From Camelus bactrianus (taxonomy: Eukaryota; Chordata; Mammalia; Artiodactyla; Camelidae), in assembly GCF_048773025.1 (NCBI RefSeq), contig NC_133565.1, positions 33,604,457 to 33,668,456 of the forward strand: a DNA stretch of 64,000 bases, written 5' to 3'. Each line of letters opens with the position of its first letter. Position 1 is the first letter of the stretch. The notes under the pieces are model-generated. The model was not told the origin of the DNA. It made no database searches and worked only from the letters and a program-made list of their open reading frames with translations. Shown here in pieces: positions 11,226 to 23,673 of the stretch. The position numbers were made by a program, and so were the translations under genes.

Positions 11226-11689
11226 AGAGGACAGTTACAGCACCCAGGCATGGGCCGGGGTCAGGTTTTCAGGGTTTGGGGCTAAAACCACAGACAGGGT
11301 ATAACACTTAATACTCATTTTAATCACTCCGTTATTCCCTGTTGTGTTTATGTCTGATGAACACTGGGCATCCCATTCTTACCCCTCTCCTGGTGGCCCT
11401 CCTGGATTGCTGTGATTGGAAAGCTAAAAATGACACTTACTAGGCCCCTTACCGCTGAGGATGAGCTCAGTTCCAGCAACGCGAGGCACTTTGGCGAGAC
11501 CCGGGCCGCAAATTTGGAGGCCATCTTTGGCTGCTCTGGGCCTGCAAGCCTGGTTGTGGAAATGCAGCCACATTGCAGGGTTGAGTCTTCAGACTCACGG
11601 GTGCTGGCAGGCAGCAGCATGACCCCTGCCTCCCGGCCCGGCCACAGCAGCGAGGTCCTGAACCCAGTGCCTCCAGGAATTCCTCCCTA

Positions 11690-12800
11690 CACCCCGTGTT
11701 TCTTTGCTGCCGTAATCGAGTGCCACAAACTCACAGGCTTAAAACAACACGAACTGATTCTCTTAACTCTGGAGGTCAGAAGTCCAAAATCAATCTCATT
11801 GGACTAAAACCAAGGTGGGCAGTCCCGTGTCCCACTGGAGGCTCTAGGGGAGAATCGTTTCCCCGGCTTTTCTCGCTGCTTGATGTTGCTTGCACTCCTT
11901 GGTTCGTGGCCCCTTCCTCCATCCTCAAGCCAGATCCTGCTTCTGTCACCCTGTTTCTTTCTTTTTTCCCTGGCTCTCCTTTCCTGCCTCCCTCCTATCT
12001 AACCTCCCTTGTGGTTATATTGAGCCCACCTGGATAATCCAGGGCACTCTACCCATCTCAAGATTCTTTTTTTTCATTGAAGTATAGTTGATTTGTTACA
12101 TTGTGTTAGTTTTAGGTGTACAGCAAAGCGATTCAGGTTTGTCCTTCAGATTACATTCTACTATAACTCATTATAAGATATTGAATAAGGTTCCCTGTAC
12201 TATACAGCCCATTTTTGTTGCTTACCTACTCTATGTATAGTGGTTTGTTAATCCCATACTCCTCACTTGTTTCTCCCTCTTCCCCTCCCTCTCCCCACTT
12301 TGGCAACCACAAGTTTGTTTTCTACACCTGTGGGTCTGCTTCTGTTTTGTATATAGATTCATTTGTGTTACTTTTAGATCCCACATGTAAGTGATACCAT
12401 ATAGTATTTGTCTTTCTCTGACTTACTTCACTAAATATAATATTCTCTAGATCCAACCATGTTGCTGCAAATGCAATAGTTTGTTCTTCTTTATGGCTGA
12501 GTAAGATTCCATTATATATATATATATCCATTGTGTCTGTGTATATATGTATAATGACATAAGATTCCATAAAATGACTTCCAATACTATGTTGAGTGGA
12601 AGCGGTGAGAATGAGCATCTTTGTCTTGTTCCTGAATTTAGTAGGATTCAGCTTTTCACACCGAGTGTTATGTTGGCTGTGGGTCTGTTGTAAATGGCTT
12701 TGTTATGTTGATATATATTCCCTCTGTACCCACTTTGGTGAGATCAAGACTCTTAATCACATCTGCAAAGTGTCCTTTACCATTATAAGGTAATATTCAC
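11690..12800. repeat. Older interspersed repeat split by an L1 insertion
   Basis: The left part (11690-12064, with 'acaggcttaaaacaacacga' and 'ggataatccagggcactcta') and the right part (12743 onward, 'cttaatcacatctgcaaagt') are the two sides of one widespread placental repeat whose family I cannot name. They would join once the L1 between them is removed. Confidence 0.7.
12065..12742 (-). repeat. L1 LINE, 3' end plus ORF2 remnant, cetartiodactyl type
   Basis: On the + strand a T-run at 12067-12074 is followed by the antisense L1 3' end ('cattgaagtatagttgattt'), continuing to about 12560. An antisense ORF2 piece lies at about 12570-12742 ('gttggctgtgggtctgttgt'). The two parts have the same orientation but are not adjacent in an intact L1, so an internal deletion is likely. 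Flanking copies TCAAGATTC and TCAAGACTC (12055-12064 and about 12746-12755) look like a diverged target-site duplication. A (TA)n run lies at about 12513-12528. Confidence 0.85.
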
Positions 12801-12949
12801 AGGTTCCAGAAATGAGGACGTGGGCATTGCCGGGCGAGGGGATTGCTCCAGCGTCCCACAGTGCCTCTCACTGTGGCCAAGGTAGCCGCCTCCTGGCTGG
12901 TCCCTTCTGGACTATTCTGGGAGTCATTCCTGGAGACCCAGCCCCAAGC

Positions 12950-13205
12950 CTGCTCCTTCAGCCCTTCCAACAATTTTGCAAACACCCTGCATGCAACCCC
13001 TTTCTGCTTAGAATCCAGTAGCTTCTGTTTCCTACACACAACCATGACTGAAATACCAATCATCCTCCACGTCTCAGTTCAAATGTCACATATTTGGGAA
13101 GCCTTCCCCAATTCCTCCAAGGTTTCTTGCTCCCAACTCTGGACCCCACAGCTCCTCCTAGATCAAATCTCCCTGGTGGATCATGACCTCTCCGTGCAAC
13201 TACAG
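12950..13205 (+). repeat. L2 LINE fragment
   Basis: Contains 'tctcagttcaaatgtcacat' and 'gaagccttccccaattcctc', which is the diagnostic L2 3' order. Confidence 0.75.
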
Positions 13206-16200
13206 CACAGGATCAAACATAAAGGAAGGCTACATAAAGAACTGAACCAGAGGCCATCAGCTGAAAGCAACCGTCTGAGCATTAAGCCTTGGGGGTGGAC
13301 AGAGACAGGCATGGCCTAGGAAGGTGGGGATCAGCCAGGGTGGGGCCTGGCTGCCTGGGCAGCTAGCAACACGAGAAGGGGAGCCTGGGATAGGAGTGCC
13401 ACCTCAACCTCGCAAAACCCCCAGGGCTCAGAGGGAAAGCAGAAGGAATTTTCAGATACAGAAGAAAGTCAGCAGCTGAACAGATGTGAAACAGTACATT
13501 CTTCTGCTCCAGAGCTGCTGACCAGTCTGGGACTTCATGGCTCTGAATGCAGAAATGCAGAAACAATGGTGTGTGATGGAAGGGGCAGGCCCTGATCCAC
13601 AGGAGGATGTGAAGGGTCAAATCTAGAAAACAACCAATGAGCAGAGGCTGAATCTTCCTTGGATGGAGGCAAAAAAGGAAACAGGCCAAATGATGTCCTC
13701 AGTCTACGACCAGGCCGTGACTCCAGTTCACCTGGGATGGGACAAGCAGTCTGACCCCAGAACCCAGAAGGGCATGCCCGTGCCTGGGTGTACATGGAGC
13801 AAGGAACCTGTCCCTTCAGCTGCATGCAACAAATCAAAGGGAACTCTGCGTACCCCTTAGAGGACGTGCATATGAAGATGGGACAGTAGGGGAGATAGCC
13901 CTGCAGAAGACATCCCCGCCTCCCTGGCCAGCAAGAACCAACAGGCCCAAACTGGAAAGCTCAGAGGTTCTGCCCTGCGTGTGGCTGTTGCATGTCGTGA
14001 CATCAGGCAGACTCCCTGCCCTTCCTGAGCCTCAGTCTCCTCCATCTGTACAGTGGGAATAGCAGACTCTGTGCCAAAGATCTTAGGGAAATAAGGAAAA
14101 CAAGAAAGCACCGTGCAAAGTAGGAGGTTAGGCAGGGCAGAGGAGTGGGAGATGCAGATCCTGCACCGTGGCAGGAAGGAGGCTCCGGCTGAGGAGGGAG
14201 GCCTGGGAGGCCTGGGGTGTCACTAATGAGGCCCCAGCAGACAGGGCTGGGCATGAGCAAGCTTAGGGAAGCAGCCCTCCTCCATCTCGACGCTCGGCAC
14301 ACTTCAAATTAATAATTAAAATGCTTCCTGTCAGATCCCAGCCTGACACGTAATTAGAGCAGCTCCAGGCTTTAGGCGATGGTGATGAAAACAGTTCTTG
14401 TTAGAAAGAGACTTTTCTGGGGATAAGCCGGGTGAGGATAGAACCTTCCTCCCCAGATTTCTCTGTCAAGGCCTCTCTCCATCTGCATTCCGGACAGATA
14501 CAGACAGGGGTTTTCCTGCCAGCCTGGGGAGGGGCGGAGGCGTGGGGAGGAGCATTCATTTCCCCACTGTCTGCACCAGGAGGAGGTTGGGCCAGGTGAC
14601 ATCCTAACTGACAGGAGAGGGCGGCATGGGGGTCCATGCAAGGAGGAGGGCAGGAGGGGACTCCTTGGACTTTCAAAGGCCAGACACAAATCTGGGGCCA
14701 GCTGCAGATCCCAAGTGCCACCCCAACATATGTACACAAGGTATTGCTGTCAGAGCCTTTCCTCCCAGGGCTGCTGGGGAGCACCTGAGTTCAGGGGTCA
14801 GGGCCCCCCAGGCCCCTCCCTATCAACCCATGGCACCCATCACTTCCTTCTAGAGCACAGCTCTTCCTATCAACAAAGTGGGGCCCGGACCCAGCAGTCC
14901 TAGGCCCCAGCCCCTGGGCATCCCAGATCCCCGGGGGCACAGCTTGGAGGTGCTGTCCATGGTTCTGGTTCCAGAGACGCTTCTAATTTTCAGGCTCCTC
15001 CCCTGTCAGTTCTCCCAGGGCCTCAGCCAGGCTCATCAACCCCTTCCCCCAGAGTACAGTCCCTGAGCCTTGTCAAACCACCCTGCCTCCTCACCTGCCA
15101 CCAGGCCTGGCCCCCTGAGGAAGGAAGGGGACCCCCTTCCTGCTTAGCTCATTCAGGGAGAACCCCAAGTGCTCAACCCTGGGGCTTCACCCTGATGGGC
15201 CTGCCCTTAGGAGCTTGGCACTCAGAGCTCATGCCAAAGCTACCTATTAGGAGAAGAAATTCACTTTAAAGCAATGTTGTGTTGCTTCATTGAAGTTGCC
15301 TTCATAAATATTTTAAAAGTGTTTATTAGGAAAACCACAGGAGCAGAGAGGAGGCTGCTGAGGCTGTGAGGAGACATGTCCTGTGAGGCCTCAGCCGCCA
15401 CTGCCGCCACCACCAGCGCAACGTCTCCCTCGGGGGCCCTGGCCCTTTGGGGGCTGCAAAGAGGAGAAGCCCACTTTGTTGGGCTGCCCCCCCCCCCTTG
15501 CAGGAGGTGGCTGCTCCAAGGCCATGTTCCTGTCCTTGGATTGAACCCCAGAGGGCGATATAACAGAGTCTTATGGACCCAGTGCTGAGCTGGGGCAGGA
15601 GCCTCGGGGGCTCTCCTCCGAGCACAGCTCCCAGCCGCTGGGCAGTTGCTCCCCTTCTCTGACTCAGTGGTACAAGGTAAAGAGCTGGGAGGTCCCTTCC
15701 CGGACAGGCTGACGTGCCCAGATTTGTCGATGCTTTCCTCCTCTCTCCTGTCCCCACTCCCTCACCTGCTCCCCTCCCCCCATGCACATACCCATCCAGG
15801 GCTGCAGCAGAGCCCGAGCAGGTGCACGGGGCCAGACAACCATCCCAGGAGCCCCTCAGCCCAGGCCTCTCAGCCTCGCCTTGCCCCACTCCAGTGGGCA
15901 GGGAGAGCCCAGCTTGTGGCCTGGGGAGGGGGTAAGAATGGTGTCTCCTGCCCCAGCTTCCCTCTGTGGGGGTGGGGCAGGGATGGAGGTGCCATGGCTG
16001 CCTCTGACACAGCTCTTCTCCTTGGGAAAGAGCCTCTTTCTCTTCCCCAAGCCAAAGCCAACAAGCCAATTAAACCCCGAGAAAGCAAATCAATCTGCAG
16101 GCCAAGGGATTACATTGATCTGCAGTGCTGGTACCCAGGGGGCCATGGCTGCCTCCCCTTCACGCCTGGAGCTCCTTCTACTGCTGTCTTCAGCTGAGCG

Positions 16201-18529
16201 GTGAGCAGCCCTCCCCACCCACCTCTGTCCTCTACCACCCCCCTCACCCCCGCCACCCACCCTCTGACTGCCTGCCTGTCCCCTCTCTGTTTGTCTCAGG
16301 TCAAATCTCTCTCCTTTGTATGGCCTGAGCCTGAGGCCATCTGTTGAGGCCCATCCGTTCACACTGCACAGTGCAGGTGAGGGGGCCCCATGAGGCCTCT
16401 GTCCTCTGGGCGATCTCTCTCCATCTCAGTCACCCAGGGAAGGGGGTGCTACTCTTGCCCCCATTTTACAGACACAACCTGCAAGGGCACAGAGTACCCA
16501 GCACGCCAAGGGTTAGCAGGTAGCGTCCCCCACCCAGAGCGTGGGAGTGGGCTAATGGAGCCTAGGGAATCTTCTCTGGTAAATAAAAAGAGAGAGTGCC
16601 TTGCAATTACCATATCAATTGTTTCTGGGTAAATAGGGGCTTCTAAGAGATTTTTAAAATAGATTATTCCTTTAACTAGGTTAAGCACCCTTTGACAGCC
16701 TCATTTACATTCTTCATTTGCTGGAAAATCCTTTTTTTCAGGGATAGTGCAGAAGCAAACTTCAGCCTCAGTCTGAATCCCATTCAGACACTGGACTAAG
16801 GTGGTTTGAATACTTCCCTGCCTGCAGTGTTCCAGAGGTGAGGGGCTGCTCTGTGCCCTGGGCTGGGTGGGGGAAATCGAGACCTGATCTGGGGAGAAGA
16901 GATGAATTTCCAGAGACCAGTGAAGGAGCCGGTGCTTTCTTACGGCTGTGAAACACGGAGGTGAACCCAGAGGGCCGCACGGGAGGGAGTGTGTAGGATC
17001 CGCACAGGCACAGAAGACAGAGGGCAGACCCGCTGGGAGGAGAGCTTGAACAAAGCTTAGAAACAGGATAGAACGTGGTCCGTGCAACTTCTGCCACTCC
17101 GTCAGTCATCTCTGTCCCCTTCTCCCTCATCGCTCACCCTCCAGACAGAGCAAACTGCACCCCTCTCCCAGCATGGCAGAGCCAGCTCCACAAATGCCCC
17201 AGGTCTGGAGGCCCTGGTTGCCAGCACAGTCTGGGGCTGACCCAGATCCTCCTGGCTGCAGCGGGTGGGCGGACACTCTGAAGGGCAGCCCGGGTAGATG
17301 CCAAGGAGATCAGCAGCCTGGCCCTGCCTCCCAGGTCACCAAGGACCTCGGCATCATCAGCCAAGGAGGCCGAGCTCCCCCTGCCACCTGGCCAGCTTCG
17401 GGTTCTCAGAATGTTTGCTGAAGCAGCCACAGTGAGCACAGGGACTTCAGGGCAATTATGAAAGCTATAGGAACAAGAAGGAATGTGCTCATTCATCAGC
17501 AGCAGATTACACTAAATTCTCCTGGCAAATAAAGCAAAACAGTTCAGTGGCTGGAAGAGACACACGTTGGTCCTTACTCCCAACGCTCGGAGAGTAGGGG
17601 TCACATTCTGTAGGAACTGTTTAGAGAGGATATTGAAACATAAGAGGCAGGAAGGGAGTGAACAGGGTGCAGACCAGGACTCGGGGAGCCCAACAGTCTG
17701 TGAATTATGGGACTAGACAGGTGGACTCCAGATAGGTAAGTTTTGAGACTGAGGAAGGACTAGAGGCCAGAGACCCCGCAGGAGGGCGGCAGGAAGGAAG
17801 TGGTAGAAAAGAGATGCTATGCTCAGGTGATTCTGGATACGGCATGTCTACAGAGCACTGGAGGCCGCAGGATATCCGGGGGCAGAAGCAAATTTGAGGC
17901 AGGGATGGAAGAAATTAGAAAGGGCATGAAGGCTACTTCCTTGAGCCTGGCACACGCGCACAGACTGATGGGCTGCAAGGAGCAGGACAGATGGTCCTTC
18001 CCTTTGCAGAGAACACTGTGCTGGAGGGAGGGAGCCGGAACCAGCCGTGTGGCACTGCACATCTGGAAGCCTGGGGGTGATGAGGGAGGGAGACAGAGGG
18101 AGAAGGGGAGCCAGTGGGAGGAAGAGGGAAGAGCCCCCTATTTCCAGTACTCAGGCTGAAGGGGGCTGAGCCATCACTGCTGGTGCCCCCCATCTTTTCT
18201 CACTTCCCCAGAGCCCAGGTGCTTGGTCTGACTTGACCGAGGGCAGGAACTCAGGGTTCCTGCTCCCCTCTGGGCCCCACAACACAGGGAACAGGGCCCC
18301 CTTTTCTCCACACGAAACAGGATCACTTCCCTTAACCTTCCTTGTCCTTGTATTTTCTGTGCTTCCTTTAGTCGGAAAACAAACACCCCTTGGTCTGATT
18401 CAGTGACAATTAAAACAGTTGGCTTGTCTCAGGTGCCTGGTCTCAAAAGCCCCTGCTCAGGGTTGTTCCTCTGAATTCTATTTTGCATTAACTTGTAAGC
18501 CAGGCTGGAGCCCCTGGGGTATGCACATC

Positions 18530-18655
18530 AAATATTTAGCAATGATCCCAATCACCTGCATCAGAACTTCTGGAGATGGTGCCCAGACATCAGTATTGTT
18601 AAAAATCCAAGTGATTCTCGGGTGCAGCCAGGGTTTAGAACCACTGGACTAAGGG
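18530..18655 (-). repeat. hAT-type non-autonomous DNA transposon fossil (MER5/MER20 class)
   Basis: The block 'ccaatcacctgcatcagaac' through 'aaaaatccaagtgattctcg' ends in 'tagaaccactg', the reverse of the usual 'cagtggttctcaa' terminus. The subfamily is uncertain. Confidence 0.6.
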
Positions 18656-19479
18656 GACCCGGGGCTGTATCACTAGGAGCATAGTGCTCAGGACCAAGGA
18701 GGTGAGAGACTGGCCTATGATGACCTAAAACATTTCGATCCATGCCAGGGCCTCAGTCTGAAAGGGACAAAGAGGAAACATGTCCAAGGAGGGTGATGGG
18801 GCTGAAGAAACCATGTCAGGTGAGGGAAGTTGAGGGGAAGGGGTTATTTTGCGGTTCAGGTGCTGGGGAAAGGCTGGGGACAAAGGTCACAGACCCTCTG
18901 TGTCTAGGGCTGGTCTGGGTCTACCCCAGGAGACCCGTGTTTCCTGTGCTCTAACAAGCACCACCTCATTAGTGGTGCAACAGTGTCACCATAATTACCT
19001 GGAGCTGGTGGAGCCAAACGGCAGGTCATAAACACCCTCAGACACAAGTGCAGGACATTTAACTTGCCCTCAGGCACCTGCAGCCAATGAGATGCTAATG
19101 AATGTCCTGGGCGCCCCATTCATTGCGGTCAGGTGTGGTCAGAAGCAGGGCTCAGCCCACGCTTACACGGCTGCTCTCCCCAGCCCAGGAAGAGGCAGGC
19201 CTAGTCCACTCCAGGACTGGGGTCCCGGAAACATGAAGACCGTCAGGTCCTGGCCTGGCGAGCTGAGGCAGCGGCTGCCACAAGGTAGGTGGTGAAGGGG
19301 AAGGCAGTGCAGAGGAGGTGGGGGAGGAAGAGATGGCCACAGGCCTCGCCTTCTGCTGAGTCGGGCTCCGCTGCTGAGGTCCCCGAGAGCCCGGCTGGGG
19401 CGGGATTCCCAGCACGACTGCTGCCCTGGGTCCGTTTTGCTAGTGGCCCTATGTGTTCTTTGCTCGCACATTCTTACTG

Positions 19480-20620
19480 CCACAGGTACTGGCTAAAAAA
19501 AGGCAGCCCTAACACGTGGAAGCTCTACCAATGTTTACAACGTGCAGGCCTGTGACCCTGTGATCCCACTTCTGGGCTCCATACTGTGGACTCCAGAGCA
19601 CAAGGCTGCGTTATTTGTATCCAAACTATAGAAACTGGCAAAATATATTCTAGAGCAGCAGCGCTATGAAATACTATGTAGCCATTTAAAAAGAATGAGG
19701 GAGGTCTCTGGAAGAAGCTAGACCCAGAAAAGTTTATACGGCAGGACTCCATTTATATGACATTCAGGAACAAGCAAAACAAATCATGGTGCCAGCAGCC
19801 AGAGCAGTGTCCACGGTGGGGCTGTGGCCTGGGGAGGGCAGGAGGGAGCTTCCTGGGATCTGCAAGTGCTCTGTGTCTTGAACTGCGTGACGCTGTGTTC
19901 ACAACGCAGTAATGGGCCGGTGACGTGGGTTGGTAAAAGAATCACCAGAGACCGAGAAAAGTTTAAGGAAGTTTAATAGTTACTCTGCTATAGGCAACAG
20001 GGGGCCACACAGAGAAGAGGTGCCTGCGCGAGTGCCACTGAGCGCCGAGGGTGGCCGTGCAGGGTCTTTTATTGGGGGGAGGGGGCTCTGCACACAAGGA
20101 AGAGGGGGCTGCATGATGAATTGGTGCACAGGTCCCTGATTGGTTGTAAGATCTGTCGGGGACTCTCTGAACAGTAGGTTTTACTTTGATTAGGTTTTAC
20201 TTTGTAAAGTAGGTTTTACTTTGGGAAGGGCAGAGTGTGAGTCCTGTCCACCGAGGGTATTGTGAGCCGGGCTGTCTTCTGGGGTGAGGAGTCCGGCCAG
20301 GGTAAACACACAACAGGAGACATTTTTATCCTGCAGAAATGCAGGTGTGCAAAGGGTCCAGCAATGGCTCCAGGCACACAGAGCCCAGGAGTGGGGGTTT
20401 TCGTGAACTTCAGAGCGGCCTCAGAGCGTGCCAGGGGGATCCCCGGGTGATGCTTACGTGGGTAAATCCACGGAGCCATACACTAAGGGCCAGCATCGTT
20501 TCCACCCCAGATGTATGCTACACCTCAATATAGAAGGTAAAGAAAAAGAACTGACTTAAGAAAATGGTAAAGAAAACAGAAAAAAAGTTGCAGGACAGTA
20601 TGTACAATTTCATTTTTATC
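19480..20620 (+). repeat. Old L1 LINE 3' end, interrupted by an LTR-like insert
   Basis: The left part (19480-19930) has 'gaaatactatgtagccattt' and 'tccatttatatgacattcag', typical of an old L1 3' region. The right part (20464-20620) has 'agatgtatgctacacctcaa', the terminal region. The 19931-20457 insert separates them. Confidence 0.75.
19931..20457 (-). mobile_element. Solo-LTR-like retroviral fossil (probably class I ERV)
   Basis: About 527 bp flanked by GTGGGT on both sides (19925-19930 and 20458-20463), a 6-bp duplication suited to ERV integration. Read on the - strand it holds an AATAAAAG polyadenylation-like signal about 130-140 bp before the end, and it ends in CA. No internal retroviral genes accompany it, so it looks like a solo LTR. 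It sits inside an old L1 and is therefore younger than that L1. The family is uncertain. A threefold 'aggttttacttt' run lies at 20176-20221. Confidence 0.6.
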
Positions 20621-21479
20621 GATGTGTGAGCCTGGGGGAAAGTCTCAAAGGATTGCGAACCCTTCCTTCGTGTTGCTTCCCCTCCGAGTAGGGGCGGGGG
20701 GCTGGAGGTGAAGACTGCTGCCCCCTACGCCCCCCACATTCCCGCCGCTCATTCACAGCAGCCTCTGGTCCTGCTTCTCGGTGGGTGCCTTGCACGTGGA
20801 GGCCTGGGTTTGGGGATCCTTGGGGCAAACTTTGGCTTCACGTCTCAGTGTAAGGCTTGGGCTTTGCAACAAGAGCTTTGGATGTTGCCCAGCTCAGATT
20901 CTGCCGGGGTGTCTGCTCATGGGCCCACGCGTACCAGCATCCTGCTTGGCAGGCGCCTCCAGGGATGGGCGAGGTCAGGTGCCTCTCCCCGCACAGACCC
21001 CACGGAAGGCGCCCCTCATGCCTGTGAGCAGAAGAGCGCGTGCTAGAAGAGGAAGCGAGCCGGGGGAGAAGGCAGGCTGACTCAGGCCCCCCAGCTGCTC
21101 CGTTTGCACCCCTCAACCTGCCTCCTCCTTCTAAGTAGCCAGAGCCACTAGCTGGTCTCCATGGCCTTGGTTACAAATGGTCCTGGAGGTGAATTCCGGT
21201 CACACCTCGAGCCAGGAAAACGAACCCTTGCTCTGTCCCCTCTTTAATATGGATGTGACACCTGCAGGCTACCGCTTGTCACCCGGTAGGAATTATTTCT
21301 CCACTAAAATGAAGGAGTTGGAGCTTTGCCCAGGAAGGGCAGCTAAAAATACTGCTCTCTGGGGCACCAGTGACTGGGGGACTGAGTGGCCACCTTCCTC
21401 ACCCTTCAGCCCCCAGGAAGGCCCCACACCTGTTGGGCACCCCCCTGGAGCACCTGGTACAGCGTCCTGTCTGAGCCTC

Positions 21480-22330
21480 GTCCCAGCCCTCTCAGAAGGA
21501 AAAAGCCCTGGTCACCGTGCCTGCTTTACAGACGGGCAAACTGAGGTTCAGACAGCTGTGCTCCACCCACAAAACCACCGAGGGAGCAGGAGCGAGGGAG
21601 CAGGAGCATGCCACCCGACCGCAGGGAGGGGGAGAGACGCCATCAGCGTGCACCCCAGCACTTCACAGTTCACAGTGTCTTCTTCCTGTTGTCCAGTCCC
21701 CACACTATCCTATAAAACAAGAACTTGTATTGTCCCCACCTTACAGGCGGGGTTGAAGCCTGGGGAGGTGAGAACACAGGGGGAGATAAGGGGCAAAGGC
21801 AGAGCCTCAACCCAAGGCTTTCGACTCTAAAACCCACCCAGAGCACCAGTGGTGGGACTTCAAGCAAGGGGACCAGCCACACTGACTTTACAACAAGCAG
21901 CCCAGTTTGTAAAGAATGCCACATACTTTTCAGAAGGGGACTCGTCACCCCTACTTAATAGATCAGGAAATTAAGGTTCAGAGGGATGAAGGGCTTGTCA
22001 CAAGTGAGTAGCAGGTCTGGGAACAGAAGTCAAGTGTCCTGACCCCCGGCCCCGCTCCTCTGGCCGCCCCAGGACTGACTGGCAGATGGTGCTGAGACCC
22101 TGGCACCCAGGGGCAAATGACAGCAGTGTGCGCTGCAGGCTCCCTCGTCCCTGAACCCCCGAAACTGTCTGCTACCACGTTCACCCCCTCCTCTCGGTCT
22201 TTGGAGCTAGAAAGTGGTGAGAACCTCAGGCCCATTTTTCATGTAAGAAAACTAAGGCCCAGAGAAGCTAAATGCCCTGCTCAGGGTCACAGGGCAGGAC
22301 CTGGTGCCCATCCCACTAGGTCAGCCAGGA
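21480..22330 (-). repeat. Cluster of MIR SINE fragments
   Basis: Four antisense MIR cores lie close together: 'acagacgggcaaactgaggt' at about 21530, 'caccttacaggcggggttga' at about 21738, 'aatagatcaggaaattaagg' at about 21957, and 'catgtaagaaaactaaggcc' at about 22240. Each is followed by a 'gtcacagg'-like or equivalent segment. Confidence 0.7.
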
Positions 22331-22718
22331 ACAGCCAGCAGAGCTCCCTTCCTGGGTCAGCTTCTTACTGGGCCTCAGCTTCTGCATCTGTGAAGTGGGG
22401 GCATCAGGGAGGACTTGAACAGGCCTAGGGTCTGACTCTTCTGAGACAAAGATATCAGATGACACTTGTAGGAGTGGGTGGAGCCCCATACAGTGACCAA
22501 GGGGCTTGGCTTCCTGGAGGCCAACCTCACTTTACCAAGGGGGAAATGGAGACCAGGGAGGGGGCCGTGCAGACCCGGTGACTTAAGGACGGGGAGAGTA
22601 AGGAGACCCAGGTGTCCCGACTCCAGCCTCAAATGTCCGGGAGGGAACCTTTCTGCAGAGTCCCGCCACCCATCCTGCTTCCACACATTTTGCAGAGAAA
22701 AAGCTTTCTACAAAGGCA

Positions 22719-22724
22719 TTTATT
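22719..22724 (-). terminator. CD276: CD276 polyadenylation signal AATAAA
   Basis: AATAAA on the - strand about 1.3 kb after the stop codon. Cleavage is expected near 22695-22705, where the match to the remembered human transcript end stops. Confidence 0.88.
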
Positions 22725-22916
22725 TTCCCCCCAATACACCCCCCCAGTTAACAAAATTCCTCAGAGTCTCACATTTAAATTAGAAAGCCCCATGTCTTCC
22801 ATTCCTGGAGAAGGGAGAGATGTCAGCGGGAGGACGTCAGAACATCAGAAGGTTACTCCCCTGGGGGCCAGAGGTCAGCCAGAGACAAGCCAGGAAGTGT
22901 GGGCCCAGCCCCAGAA

Positions 22917-22924
22917 TAGCACCA
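22917..22924 (-). promoter_or_regulatory. CD276: miR-29 target site in the CD276 3' UTR
   Basis: The - strand reads TGGTGCTA, the 8-mer match to the miR-29 seed (UAGCACCA). Repression of B7-H3 by miR-29 through its 3' UTR is established in human, and the surrounding 'atggtgctattctggggct' matches the human UTR as I recall it. Confidence 0.82.
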
Positions 22925-23227
22925 TGATGGGGGTCCCTGCTCCCAGGCTTCCCCCATGCTGTGGCTCGAGGCTCCCGGGGCCCTGCTGGGCCTGGCTGCC
23001 TGCTCCTGCCTGGAAAGATACTTTGGAAACCATCAGATTCTCCAGTTGTGGGAGAGGCTCCGTCCCTCTCTCCAGGTTTCTGCCCCCACCCTCTGCTCGG
23101 GGTAAGGATTAGGGATGGGGTGGGGGTGAGGTATCCAGGGAATTGTGGGCACAGAAGAGAGGTACACTAGGGAGCAGGCAGGAGCCCCCTCATGGACCAC
23201 TCTTTCCTCACGGGTTTCCCAGCTGAA

Positions 23228-23335
23228 GGGCAAGCTCCTTAAGGGAAGGGCCTGTCTTGTCCTGTCGGGTCCCCAGCACCTAACACAGAGCTGACAGCCC
23301 ATGGGTGCTCAGTGAACATTACTTGAATGGATAAA
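23228..23335 (+). repeat. L2/MIR-class 3' end embedded in the CD276 3' UTR (antisense to it)
   Basis: Reads 'aagggcaagctccttaaggg', then 'cagcacctaacacagagctg' and 'tgctcagtgaacattacttg', the terminal order of an L2. The human 3' UTR has a comparable 'GTTTATTGAGCAAC' block as I recall it, so the insertion seems ancestral. Confidence 0.75.
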
Positions 23336-23673
23336 CGAAAGGAAAGGCAGGAAAAACAGAGGGACAGAAGCTGCCCCCCAGGGGGGCCGTGCCTGCCGAG
23401 ACCCCGTGTGACCAGCACGTGCTTCCCGTGGGGAGGGCGGGCAGAAGGCAGGGCTCCCAGGGCGCAGCCGGGGCAGGGGTGGTCCTCACGTGTTCCAGCA
23501 CGTGCACCTGCTGTCTCCCGTGCCTGGGGGAGGGGCCCTGTCTTCACTTAGCTGGGGAGGGAGAAGGCGCCTCTAGACGCAAGGAGGTGCTCAGGCTGCA
23601 GCCGCTCTGTCTGAGGAGACAGAATCACAGGCAGGTGGGAGAAGAGGCTGAGAAGTGATAACTGTCAGGGCCA

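Larger units (their letters stand above)
5386..22695. other. Intergenic region between the 3' ends of INSYN1 and CD276
   Basis: About 17 kb with no exon that I recognise on either strand. The open frames here (for example 7461-8084 and 15326-16069) have no familiar motif and lie in GC-rich sequence where chance frames are common. The stretch is mostly repeat fossils, listed separately, plus unique GC-rich DNA. A poly-C run of 11 sits at 15487-15497. An unannotated non-coding RNA cannot be ruled out. Confidence 0.7.

Noticed and set aside
15326-16069. 247-codon open frame on the - strand
   Set aside because: Low-complexity composition rich in G, R, P and S, no motif, and it overlaps equally long frames on the other strand.
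21177-21830. 217-codon open frame on the + strand
   Set aside because: Overlaps MIR fossils and has no coherent protein features.
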